The notes: generated from the sequence alone by a model not told the origin. Positions 15,224 through 21,050 are shown, numbered from the stretch's first letter. The stretch is DNA of 21,176 nucleotides from JBAXHO01 sp037138855 (GCA_037138855.1 JBAXHO010000031.1:1-21176); one strand, 5' to 3'. A program made the numbers and translations.

Positions 15224-15616
15224 TTAAATTAGTTTTTTCAAAGGTATATTCATGCCTTTGAGGCGACCGCGAATTGAATGTTTCGTGGTCTTCGCTGGAA
15301 AAAGTTGATGAGCAAGAGCCGATGCAATTACTTTTTCTTTAGTAATTTTGATTTGCTTTCTTCTACTTGCTAGATGAACTTGAGAATTATCCAGATAATC
15401 AACCAGCAAAACAGGTACCTTGCTATAGCCAAGCTCAATTAGAGAATTAAGACGATGATGGCCATCTAGGAGTACCTTTGTTTTCTGATCGACGATCACC
15501 GGCTCGGTAAAGGCATTCTTTTTCACGATTTTGTCGCGAATAAAATCTAAGTGAGCGAGATCAATTTGCTCGTGCTGGTTGATTGTATTAATTGATAGGA
15601 GTTGATATGTTGGCAC
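15224..15616 (-). CDS. ParB/Srx-fold protein, possibly a free-serine kinase (SerK-like)
   Basis: The 130-aa protein has a ParB/sulfiredoxin-type N-terminal domain: INQHEQIDLAHLDFIRDKI, TEPVIVDQKTKVLLDGHHRL (DGHHR at 51-55) and GYSKVPVLLVDYL. There is no DNA-binding HTH as in partition ParB. The HE near residue 16 and the DGHHR motif recall the ADP-dependent L-serine kinases of the SerK/SbnI type. Serine is the co-substrate of TrpB, whose gene is next, 169 bp downstream. The start is GTG at 15616; ATG one base away is out of frame. Kinase activity is an inference; a regulator is the alternative. Confidence 0.65.
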   Translation of the reverse strand: MPTYQLLSINTINQHEQIDLAHLDFIRDKIVKKNAFTEPVIVDQKTKVLLDGHHRLNSLIELGYSKVPVLLVDYLDNSQVHLASRRKQIKITKEKVIASALAHQLFPAKTTKHSIRGRLKGMNIPLKKLI

Positions 15617-15657
15617 ATTATTAAAATTAAAAGATTAAAAAAATTAAAATGAAAATT

Positions 15658-15727
15658 GGAATCTGGAATCTGGAATCTGGAATCTGGAATCTGGAATCTG
15701 GAATCTGAAATCTGGAATCTGGAATCT
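15658..15727. repeat. (GGAATCT)x10 array between the attenuator and the serK-like gene
   Basis: Ten units run from 15658 to 15727; nine are perfect and one is GAAATCT (15707-15713). On the minus-strand transcript it reads (AGATTCC)n and lies between the terminator and the GTG start at 15616. Confidence 0.95.
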
Positions 15728-15754
15728 GATAAATTATGTTAAATATTAAAAAAT

Positions 15755-15830
15755 AAAAAAAGACCCGGGTTGGCGGATCTAGTAAACAATTCGAGATTTA
15801 ACGAATCATTTCCGCCAGAGAGAACGAGTC
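15755..15830 (-). terminator. Nested intrinsic terminator of the trp attenuator
   Basis: On the minus strand GACTCG (15830-15825) pairs with CGGGTC (15767-15762), with one wobble pair. Inside it TGGCGGA (15817-15811) pairs perfectly with TCCGCCA (15777-15771), and innermost ATTCG (15806-15802) with CGAAT (15793-15789). The outer 3' arm is followed at once by U7 (15761-15755). GGTGGA, covering the tandem Trp codons (15834-15829), can also pair with TCCGCC, giving an alternative fold. The 5' arms overlap the leader peptide codons T20-R21 and W24-R25, as expected for ribosome-controlled attenuation. Confidence 0.8.
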
Positions 15831-15886
15831 CACCAGATAGATGTAATTGCAGTTGAATATAATTGTAATTTCAAAAAGATATTCAT
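15806..15886 (-). CDS. trpL: trp leader peptide (26 aa, three Trp codons)
   Basis: A 27-codon ORF reads ATG at 15886-15884 to TGA at 15808-15806. The peptide starts MNIFLKLQLY and ends IWWTRSLWRK, with Trp at 18, 19 and 24. Tandem Trp codons in a short ORF that overlaps a terminator, downstream of trpR and upstream of trpB, are the hallmarks of a trp attenuator. Low charged tRNA-Trp would stall the ribosome at W18/W19 and mask the outer 5' arm of the terminator, so transcription continues into the serK-like gene and trpB. The ATG has no Shine-Dalgarno. TAGAAT (15897-15892) lies 5 nt upstream and TATAAT overlaps the start, so a local, nearly leaderless promoter is possible. Confidence 0.82.
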   Translation of the reverse strand: MNIFLKLQLYSTAITSIWWTRSLWRK

Positions 15887-15955
15887 TATAAATTCTAAAT
15901 AAAAATCGAATTACGAATCTCGAATTTCCTCCGATTTCCGATTACCGGACACCGC

Positions 15956-16228
15956 TCACCGTACTCTGTCCAACATCTCAAATTCATACTGCTTCAACAT
16001 ATTTGAACCCCTGGTTACTGTTGCTATGCCTATCTTTAATTTATTAGCAATATCTCTTTGTAGCATTCCTTTTTTTAACATTTGTAATATTTGAATGCGA
16101 ATTTTTAATTGTTCAAACTCTTTTGGTGTAAACATCACTTTAAAAAATTCATCAGCTTGCTCTTTATCTTTGAGTTTCAAGATCAATTGAACTAGATAAT
16201 AATAAATTCGATCTTTTTTGTAAGCCAT
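15956..16228 (-). CDS. trpR: Trp repressor
   Basis: The 90-aa all-helical protein matches E. coli TrpR over the DNA-binding region. FTPKEFEQLKIRIQILQMLK is followed by GMLQRDIANKLKIGIATVTR (54-73) and GSNMLK (74-79). The GIATVTRGSN segment aligns with GIATITRGSN of TrpR; R44 and R73 match the tryptophan-contacting Arg 54 and Arg 84. YerC-type relatives lack this segment. It should bind tryptophan as corepressor and act on the operators at 16387-16430, so it is autoregulated. It is the first gene of the unit. Its last codon and TGA stop lie in a CGGTGAGCGGTGTCCGG repeat. Confidence 0.92.
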   Translation of the reverse strand: MAYKKDRIYYYLVQLILKLKDKEQADEFFKVMFTPKEFEQLKIRIQILQMLKKGMLQRDIANKLKIGIATVTRGSNMLKQYEFEMLDRVR

Positions 16229-16250
16229 GAGTTAATAATAGTTAATAGTT

Positions 16251-16303
16251 CCAGCCTAAGGCTGGTAAGCCTTTGGCTTAAAAAGTCGGTGTCCGGTGAC
16301 CGG
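16251..16303 (-). repeat. Tandem short hairpins in the trpR 5' untranslated region
   Basis: CCAGCC-TAA-GGCTGG (16251-16265) is followed without a gap by TAAGCC-TTT-GGCTTA (16266-16280), each a perfect 6-bp stem with a 3-nt loop. CCGGTGACCGG (16293-16303) is a third dyad. A partial copy of the second (AAACCTTTGGCTG) is near 12898-12910. They lie 23 nt upstream of the trpR ATG and may affect mRNA stability or translation. Confidence 0.6.
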
Positions 16304-16386
16304 GATTTTGAGTTATATTTTTGAAAAACGAATCTCGAATTTGAATTTTTTAATTCCTAGATTCCTAGATTCCTTCATTCCATTCC

Positions 16387-16404
16387 GTACTCGCGTACTA
16401 GTAC
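16387..16404. promoter_or_regulatory. Putative TrpR operator O1, overlapping the trpR transcription start
   Basis: GTACTCGCGTACTAGTAC has the 18-bp length and outer half-sites of E. coli TrpR operators (consensus-like GTACTAGTTAACTAGTAC, 14 of 18 matches). Its right part is the palindrome GTACTAGTAC (16395-16404). It covers the predicted start point near 16401, 3-4 nt downstream of the -10 on the minus strand. Confidence 0.75.
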
Positions 16405-16407
16405 AAT

Positions 16408-16436
16408 ATTATATCAGCGTACTAGTACATATGCAA
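16408..16436 (-). promoter_or_regulatory. trpR promoter with extended -10
   Basis: On the minus strand TTGCAT (16436-16431) is followed by a 17-bp spacer and TATAAT (16413-16408), which is preceded by TGA to form the extended -10 TGATATAAT. The predicted start is near 16401, about 170 nt before the trpR ATG. The spacer contains one operator palindrome and the start region another. Confidence 0.75.
16416..16430. promoter_or_regulatory. Putative TrpR operator O2, in the -35/-10 spacer
   Basis: AGCGTACTAGTACAT contains a second GTACTAGTAC palindrome (16419-16428). It shares the 13-mer GCGTACTAGTACA with O1 at a spacing of 24 bp. On the minus strand it ends CTAGTACGC, as does the E. coli trp operator. 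Binding here would block RNA polymerase. Confidence 0.7.
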
Positions 16437-16484
16437 ATAATAATTTCAAATAATTCTCAAAACAATAATTTAAATCTTCAGAAT

Positions 16485-16763
16485 TTATAAAAAATAAATC
16501 AAAATATAAACTAGAATTAGAGCCAGCACCATGGTAATCAATCCAATATATTTTGAATAGATTCGAAAACGGATTTGACAAAAAACAATCATTCCGCAGT
16601 GCCCTATTCCCAAGATCAGAAGTATTAAATACAAATGAAAGTGAAAACTAAAATCAGCTTGGTACCGAAAAATATACGCCAGCGGAATTAATGTTAGCGA
16701 AAATCCATTTGCAGTATAAATATACAGCTTATGTTTGATAAAATAGTCTATTAAAGATTTCAT
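16485..16763 (-). CDS. Small membrane protein of unknown function
   Basis: The 92-aa protein has three predicted membrane helices: about 17-33 (ANGFSLTLIPLAYIFRY), 42-62 (FHLYLILLILGIGHCGMIVFC) and 72-92 (IGLITMVLALILVYILIYFL). Basic residues (HK, RFRIYSK) flank them. No family was recognised. It lies upstream of the trpR promoter, in the same direction, and ends about 50 bp before the -35 of that promoter, so it could read through into the trp unit. Confidence 0.6.
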   Translation of the reverse strand: MKSLIDYFIKHKLYIYTANGFSLTLIPLAYIFRYQADFSFHFHLYLILLILGIGHCGMIVFCQIRFRIYSKYIGLITMVLALILVYILIYFL

Positions 16764-17101
16764 TGGGAATTAAAAATGAATTTAATACTGATATTCTTCA
16801 AATCAAATTTAATTTTAAAAATATAGTTATCTAATTTTGATTGTTCTATACCCATATGCTATTACAATATTTTATCAAAAGCCAATATATGTCAAAGAAT
16901 TTAACAGCTGAGAAATATAAAAACTTTTCAATATTCAACTATGACAAAATACCTATTTCCAGATTTTAACTTACAATTTCAAATTTCTCTTTTCAATTTT
17001 CCATTTCCGATCACCGAACACCGCTCACCGTTTTCAACTTCCTACTTGATACCTGATACATGATACTTGATACTTCCCCCCTCGTGATACTTCCCCCCTC
17101 C
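16764..17101. other. Gene-free region upstream of the LPxTG family locus
   Basis: The left two-thirds is plain AT-rich DNA with no supported ORF or RNA gene. From about 16985 it carries CCGATCA/CCGAACA/CCGCTCA heptamers, then ACTTGATACCTGATACATGA and further GATACTT words. A 15-bp direct repeat GATACTTCCCCCCTC occurs at 17069-17083 and 17086-17100, just before the -35 box at 17102. Confidence 0.7.
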
Positions 17102-17130
17102 TTGACTTCTCTCAACAATTTTGCCATATT
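17102..17130 (+). promoter_or_regulatory. Promoter of the first LPxTG-type gene
   Basis: TTGACT (17102-17107), a 17-bp spacer and CATATT (17125-17130), with TATTAT overlapping 2 nt later. The same arrangement, TTGACTTC...TTGCCATATTAT, is present before the third gene at 18552-18580, which supports a real shared promoter. Confidence 0.7.
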
Positions 17131-17160
17131 ATTCTTGTACTTAATTTTTTAACTATTTTT

Positions 17161-17604
17161 ATGAAGGACAAAACTTCCCTCAATACGATTTTGATCGTAG
17201 TCATTTTGTTGATGATCATTCCACTTTACATTCTCACGATTGCCCTCTATCTCAAAAAGACCGATACCAAATCTACTACTTCACAAGCAGCAGAACTACC
17301 ACAGACAGGCTCTGAGGAAGAATCAGTAATTGTGGAACCAAAAAAATATGATGTCAATTGTGACCCATTTGCCGAAACCAAAGACGTTTGTCTACTCTGT
17401 GACTCCACTAGAACAGAATGTTATACCGCCAATAAATCAACTTTTACTCAAACTGATAAACTATTCTCCATTACAGGCCCAGATCAAAGCTGTGTCGCTA
17501 GCCTGGAAAAAGAAATCTATCAAACCGGTAATATCATCTGGACCTGCCGCAGTAATGCCTGGGTTCCTAATTTAGATACTTACTCTATTAATAATCAATA
17601 TTAA
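17161..17604 (+). CDS. Exported Cys-rich protein with N-terminal anchor and LPQTG
   Basis: The 147-aa protein starts MKDKT, has one membrane helix at about 8-30, then a Ser/Thr-rich linker and LPQTG (46-50). The outer part has six Cys (VNCDP, DVCLLCDS, ECYT, QSCVAS, WTCRSN). The order basic-helix-LPxTG is the mirror image of a normal C-terminal sortase signal. It is shorter than, and only distantly similar to, the next two proteins; shared points are the MKDKT start, the LPxTG position and a WTCRSNAW segment like their YSCRxxxCFP. No family was recognised. It is probably co-transcribed with the next gene, which starts 10 bp later. Confidence 0.7.
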   Translation: MKDKTSLNTILIVVILLMIIPLYILTIALYLKKTDTKSTTSQAAELPQTGSEEESVIVEPKKYDVNCDPFAETKDVCLLCDSTRTECYTANKSTFTQTDKLFSITGPDQSCVASLEKEIYQTGNIIWTCRSNAWVPNLDTYSINNQY

Positions 17605-17613
17605 ATTAATTAT

Positions 17614-18399
17614 ATGGACACACCCACAATGCAACCTAAAAAAACAGACAAAACCACGCTACTTCTAGTAGTAGCGATTGTCGCTCTCTTACCCTTATAT
17701 CTCGTGACTTTAATGGGATTAGGGACGAGCTCTGCTTCAGTATTACCAGAAACTGGAGGGAATTCTACAATGGTTCTTAGCAAAGTTTCTGTTACTCCTA
17801 ATGGCAATACTAAAAAAATTCAAGTACAACAAAAAAATACAAAAGAAATTGGAGGAAAAAATCAATACACGTTAGAAGAAGGGAAAAAACTTCCAACACT
17901 TTATTTTCAAAAAGGCACTCCTTCCTATATTACAGGTCTTCTTGAGCTTGGGTATACTTGTACAGGAACTGCAACTACTAAAAATATCTGTAATGGAATA
18001 TTAAAACCAGGTAAAAAAAGTACTGCAGAAGAAATCTTAAACGGCTGGGTATGGGATCCAAGTACAAGAACATATACAAATGCTTCACTTCCTCCGCAAG
18101 ATGATACAATAACCTCTGATGAATTATTTAAAATACAATATGGATATGCTTCTACCAACCAAACAGGTTGTCCAATGGGACAATATAATAATACTGGTAG
18201 TACAAGTAATCCTAGCTGCAAAGATCGTAACCCAGTACGCGATCCAGGGGTAAATTTTGGGAATACTGGACATTATTATAGTTGTAGAGGCAGTTGGTGT
18301 TTCCCAGGAACTGATCCAAATTACAAGGATCCTAAAGATACCAAGGAACCAGGTATGAATGAAAATCCAAGTGGAAATGAAGTTCTTCAAATGAATTAA
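17614..18399 (+). CDS. Exported Cys-rich protein with N-terminal anchor and LPETGGN, paralog A
   Basis: The 261-aa protein has a basic start (KKTDK), one membrane helix at about 15-35, LPETGGNSTM from residue 44, a beta-rich stretch (VSVTPNGNTKKIQVQQ), then a Cys-rich domain with six Cys including NQTGCPMGQYNNTG and YSCRGSWCFPG. It ends with the tail KEPGMNENPSGNEVLQMN, shared almost exactly with paralog B. WVWDPSTRTYTN matches WSWDSSKGAYYN of paralog B. The fold should lie outside the membrane, probably with disulfides. The family is unknown to me. A terminator follows. An internal ATG at codon 6 is an alternative start. Confidence 0.75.
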   Translation: MDTPTMQPKKTDKTTLLLVVAIVALLPLYLVTLMGLGTSSASVLPETGGNSTMVLSKVSVTPNGNTKKIQVQQKNTKEIGGKNQYTLEEGKKLPTLYFQKGTPSYITGLLELGYTCTGTATTKNICNGILKPGKKSTAEEILNGWVWDPSTRTYTNASLPPQDDTITSDELFKIQYGYASTNQTGCPMGQYNNTGSTSNPSCKDRNPVRDPGVNFGNTGHYYSCRGSWCFPGTDPNYKDPKDTKEPGMNENPSGNEVLQMN

Positions 18400-18433
18400 C
18401 CAAAAATAAGTATTAGCAATTTAAAACTATTTT

Positions 18434-18469
18434 AAAACCCCTGTAATCAAGCAGGGGTTTTATTTTTTT
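18434..18469 (+). terminator. Intrinsic terminator after paralog A
   Basis: AAAACCCCTG (18434-18443) pairs perfectly with CAGGGGTTTT (18452-18461) around an 8-nt loop, followed by A and T7. It closes the transcript of the two genes at 17161 and 17614. Confidence 0.95.
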
Positions 18470-18551
18470 GAAAGAAAATTAAGCCATTATTTGATATTAA
18501 GCCTTTAATCATAATAACCCAATACCCCTTACTACTTGCTTCTCCTTACCC

Positions 18552-18580
18552 TTGACTTCCCAGCCCCAAATTGCCATATT
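18552..18580 (+). promoter_or_regulatory. Promoter of paralog B
   Basis: TTGACT (18552-18557), 17-bp spacer, CATATT (18575-18580). It matches the promoter at 17102-17130 in both boxes, spacing and the TTGCCATATTAT flank. It lies after a terminator, so paralog B is its own transcript. Confidence 0.7.
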
Positions 18581-18610
18581 ATAGTTGTTTTTAACTATTA
18601 ACTATTTTTT

Positions 18611-19378
18611 TTGAAAGATAAAACTATCCTGCTTCTCACATTAGTAATTATAGCCCTTCTACCACTATATGCTATTACACTTTTAGGTCTTGGCTCTTTC
18701 CGGACGTCAATACTACCAGAAACTGGAGGTAATTCGATAATGATCAAAGGAAGAATTACTATTACTCCTGGAGGTAGCAATCGTACAATTCAAATAAAAG
18801 ATCCCAATCAGTCGAATACAGGAAAAGTTAGCCTGAAAAGCGAACCTACCAATTTAAAAGATGGAGATAAATTACCTCCTCTAACCTTTCCATGGAAGAA
18901 TGAACAACCAACAGGAATCCCTGCCAGCTACTTAAATGCTGGATATATCTGCAGTTCTAGTCCCACGACACACACTCAAACTTGTACTGGTACTGTAACC
19001 ACTGGTAAAGCAGATTTAGCTAATGCTTTGTTTAATAACTGGTCATGGGATTCTTCAAAAGGAGCATATTACAATAGCACGACAGGAGAGAGTAAAACCG
19101 GATCCGAAATGTTTAAAGAGATATATGGTTACGCATCACCAAATCAAGGTAATTGCCCTTTAGGACAATATAATTCAAAAGGTAATGAATGTAACAACCG
19201 ACCAGGCAATGAAGATCCTGGACGATACGGTAATATTGGAAATAACGCCTATAATTATAGTTGTCGTGCAAATATTTGCTTTCCTGATCTTTATAAAGGA
19301 CCAAAAGAAAAAAAAGATACCAAAGAACCAGGTATGAATGAAAATCCAAGTGGAAATGAAGTTCCTCAAATGAATTAA
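18611..19378 (+). CDS. Exported Cys-rich protein with N-terminal anchor and LPETGGN, paralog B
   Basis: The 255-aa protein starts at TTG (KDKTI, matching the MKDKT start of the first gene), has one membrane helix at about 6-28, LPETGGNSIM from residue 35, ITITPGGSNRTIQIKD, and six Cys at places matching paralog A (GYICSS, TQTCTG, GNCPLGQYNSKGNEC, YSCRANICFPD). It ends KEPGMNENPSGNEVPQMN. Paralog A and B look like a tandem duplication whose middle has diverged while the anchor-LPETGGN segment and the tail stayed nearly fixed. Function is unknown; a surface or pilus-like component is possible. Confidence 0.75.
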   Translation: MKDKTILLLTLVIIALLPLYAITLLGLGSFRTSILPETGGNSIMIKGRITITPGGSNRTIQIKDPNQSNTGKVSLKSEPTNLKDGDKLPPLTFPWKNEQPTGIPASYLNAGYICSSSPTTHTQTCTGTVTTGKADLANALFNNWSWDSSKGAYYNSTTGESKTGSEMFKEIYGYASPNQGNCPLGQYNSKGNECNNRPGNEDPGRYGNIGNNAYNYSCRANICFPDLYKGPKEKKDTKEPGMNENPSGNEVPQMN

Positions 19379-19399
19379 CCAAGAATAATGACTTTATAC

Positions 19400-19430
19400 A
19401 AATCCCTACAACTAGTAGGGATTTTGTTTT
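19400..19430 (+). terminator. Intrinsic terminator after paralog B
   Basis: AAATCCCTAC (19400-19409) pairs perfectly with GTAGGGATTT (19415-19424) around AACTA, followed by TGTTTT. It separates paralog B from the convergent trpS. Confidence 0.9.
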
Positions 19431-19470
19431 AACAAGCATCTTATTTAATACTTTCTAACAGAAGAACTAC

Positions 19471-19556
19471 CTTCCTACTTCCTACTTCCTACTTCCTACT
19501 TCCTACTTCCTACTTCCTACTTCCTACCCAGCTACGAGCTACTTAGCTACCAGCTA
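19471..19556. repeat. (CTTCCTA)x8 array and TAGCTAC words after the trpS stop
   Basis: Eight perfect CTTCCTA units run from 19471 to 19526, followed by CAGCTACGAGCTACTTAGCT and ACCAGCTACTAC up to the trpS stop. Read on the minus strand this is a trailer of TAGTAGCTGGTAGCTAAGTA, then TAGGAAG units, the same TAGCTGG trailer as after tyrA-pheA on the plus strand. Confidence 0.95.
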
Positions 19557-21050
19557 CTACTTCAGCCCAATCGTCTCATACACCTTTTCCAGCGTCTCTG
19601 CTGCGACAGCTTGAGCTCTTTTCGCCCCATCGGCCATGATATCTCGGACAGTGTCCAGATCATTTTCCAACTCTTTGCGTTTTGCCTGAGCTGCGCCAAA
19701 CATGCGCTGGTGAGCAATGATTAATTTCTCTTTGACTTCGACATCACCTACTTTACCTTGTTGATAACGCTCCTTAAGATCAGCTACTTCTGCCTTATCG
19801 TCATTGATAAGATCATGGTAAAGAAAAATCGGATTGCCTTCGACTTTACCAGGATCAGTTGCCCGGACACGATTGGGATCTGTATAGGAGCTCATAATTT
19901 GTTTTTTGACCGTGGCCGGATCAGCAAAAATCTCGATAGTATTGCCTAAACTCTTACTCATCTTTCGTTCACCGTCTGTACCGACGACACGAGCAATTTT
20001 TTCTTCTTTGATCAATGGCTCCGGCATTTTGAAAATGTCTTGTTTGTAAGTGTGATTAAAGCTTTCAGCAATATCTCGAGCGAGTTCGACATGCTGGCGC
20101 TGATCTTCACCGACTGGCACACCATCCGGCTGGTACAAGAGAATATCCGCTGCCATAAGGATCGGATAATTAAACAGACCCATATTCACAGAATCGACTG
20201 AGGCGCCTTTTTGCAATTTATCTTTAAAGGCATGCATCCGCTTCATCTGCCCATAAGAAATGTAATTGGCAAGTACTACTGTTAATTGAGAATTTCCAGG
20301 AACTGCGGATTGCCGATAAAAAATTGATTTCTTGGGATCAAGTCCAAGTGCCAGATAATCTAAAACAATGCTCATGATATTCGCTTCCAATACTTCTTTA
20401 TTTTTCACAGTAGTCAGCGCATGCAGGTCGGCAATGAAATAAAACGTTTCCGGAATCCGGTTTTGCATTTCAATGTGTTCTTTCACTGCTCCGAAATAGT
20501 TACCGATGTGAAAACCTTTGCCACTAGGGGTGATGCCGGAGAGGACACGTTGAATGCTAGCTTGATCCTGACGCTTAGGATTAGGGATAGTCACATCAAT
20601 TACCTGATAAGATGATAAATTTTTTAATACTTCTGAGAATGTTGTTTCAATGGCTTTATCAAGAACTGTAGAACCGCAAATTACTTTATTCATTTCCGTT
20701 GTTTTCTGATCCACATAAATCTCAAAACTGCTATCCAGTAAAAATGGAGTTAATAAGCCAACCTCAAAACCGAATGCTTTTACTTCAGCTTCATTAGCAA
20801 AACGAAGATCATTGGCTTTTAATATCTGTTTGAATTTCTTCAAATCGACATTGCGATCATCACGACGCAGTAAAATGATCTTACGCTTCCCATCAGCAAT
20901 AAAAAGTAATGTTGACATAGCTTCAGTGTATTTGATTCCCAGCGCCCTGACGTGATCATCCACGCTATAACTTTCAGTGGCTACATCCAGTATTTTGCAA
21001 ATAATTTTTACTTCCTTAATTTTCATTTTAAGTTTTTCAAAATTTGTCAT
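19557..21050 (-). CDS. trpS: Tryptophanyl-tRNA synthetase with N-terminal YbaK-like editing domain
   Basis: The 497-aa protein is about 150 residues longer than ordinary bacterial TrpRS. Residues 30-145 match the YbaK/ProX aminoacyl-tRNA deacylase fold: VDDHVRALGI, TLLFIADGKRKIILLRRDDR, LKKFKQILKANDLRFANEAE and GFEVGLLTPFLLD followed by FEIYVDQ. From about 168 the class I core begins: SGITPSGKGFHIGNYFGAVK (HIGH-type HIGN at 181-184), ADLHALT, MAADILLYQPDGVPVGEDQR and KMSKS (363-367). It charges tRNA-Trp; the added domain could clear mischarged tRNA (inference). The TAG stop lies in the following repeat. M9 is an alternative start. Confidence 0.92.
   Translation of the reverse strand: MTNFEKLKMKIKEVKIICKILDVATESYSVDDHVRALGIKYTEAMSTLLFIADGKRKIILLRRDDRNVDLKKFKQILKANDLRFANEAEVKAFGFEVGLLTPFLLDSSFEIYVDQKTTEMNKVICGSTVLDKAIETTFSEVLKNLSSYQVIDVTIPNPKRQDQASIQRVLSGITPSGKGFHIGNYFGAVKEHIEMQNRIPETFYFIADLHALTTVKNKEVLEANIMSIVLDYLALGLDPKKSIFYRQSAVPGNSQLTVVLANYISYGQMKRMHAFKDKLQKGASVDSVNMGLFNYPILMAADILLYQPDGVPVGEDQRQHVELARDIAESFNHTYKQDIFKMPEPLIKEEKIARVVGTDGERKMSKSLGNTIEIFADPATVKKQIMSSYTDPNRVRATDPGKVEGNPIFLYHDLINDDKAEVADLKERYQQGKVGDVEVKEKLIIAHQRMFGAAQAKRKELENDLDTVRDIMADGAKRAQAVAAETLEKVYETIGLK

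Noticed and set aside
15224..15616. Chromosome or plasmid partition ParB, hence a plasmid
   Set aside because: There is no HTH, no parA and no parS-like repeats; the context is tryptophan metabolism.
16296..16490. Plus-strand 64-aa ORF across the trpR promoter
   Set aside because: It covers repeats and the operators, has no family match, and is better explained by the promoter on the other strand.
17161..19378. Ordinary sortase-anchored surface proteins
   Set aside because: LPxTG is right after an N-terminal helix, and there is no C-terminal hydrophobic segment with a basic tail.
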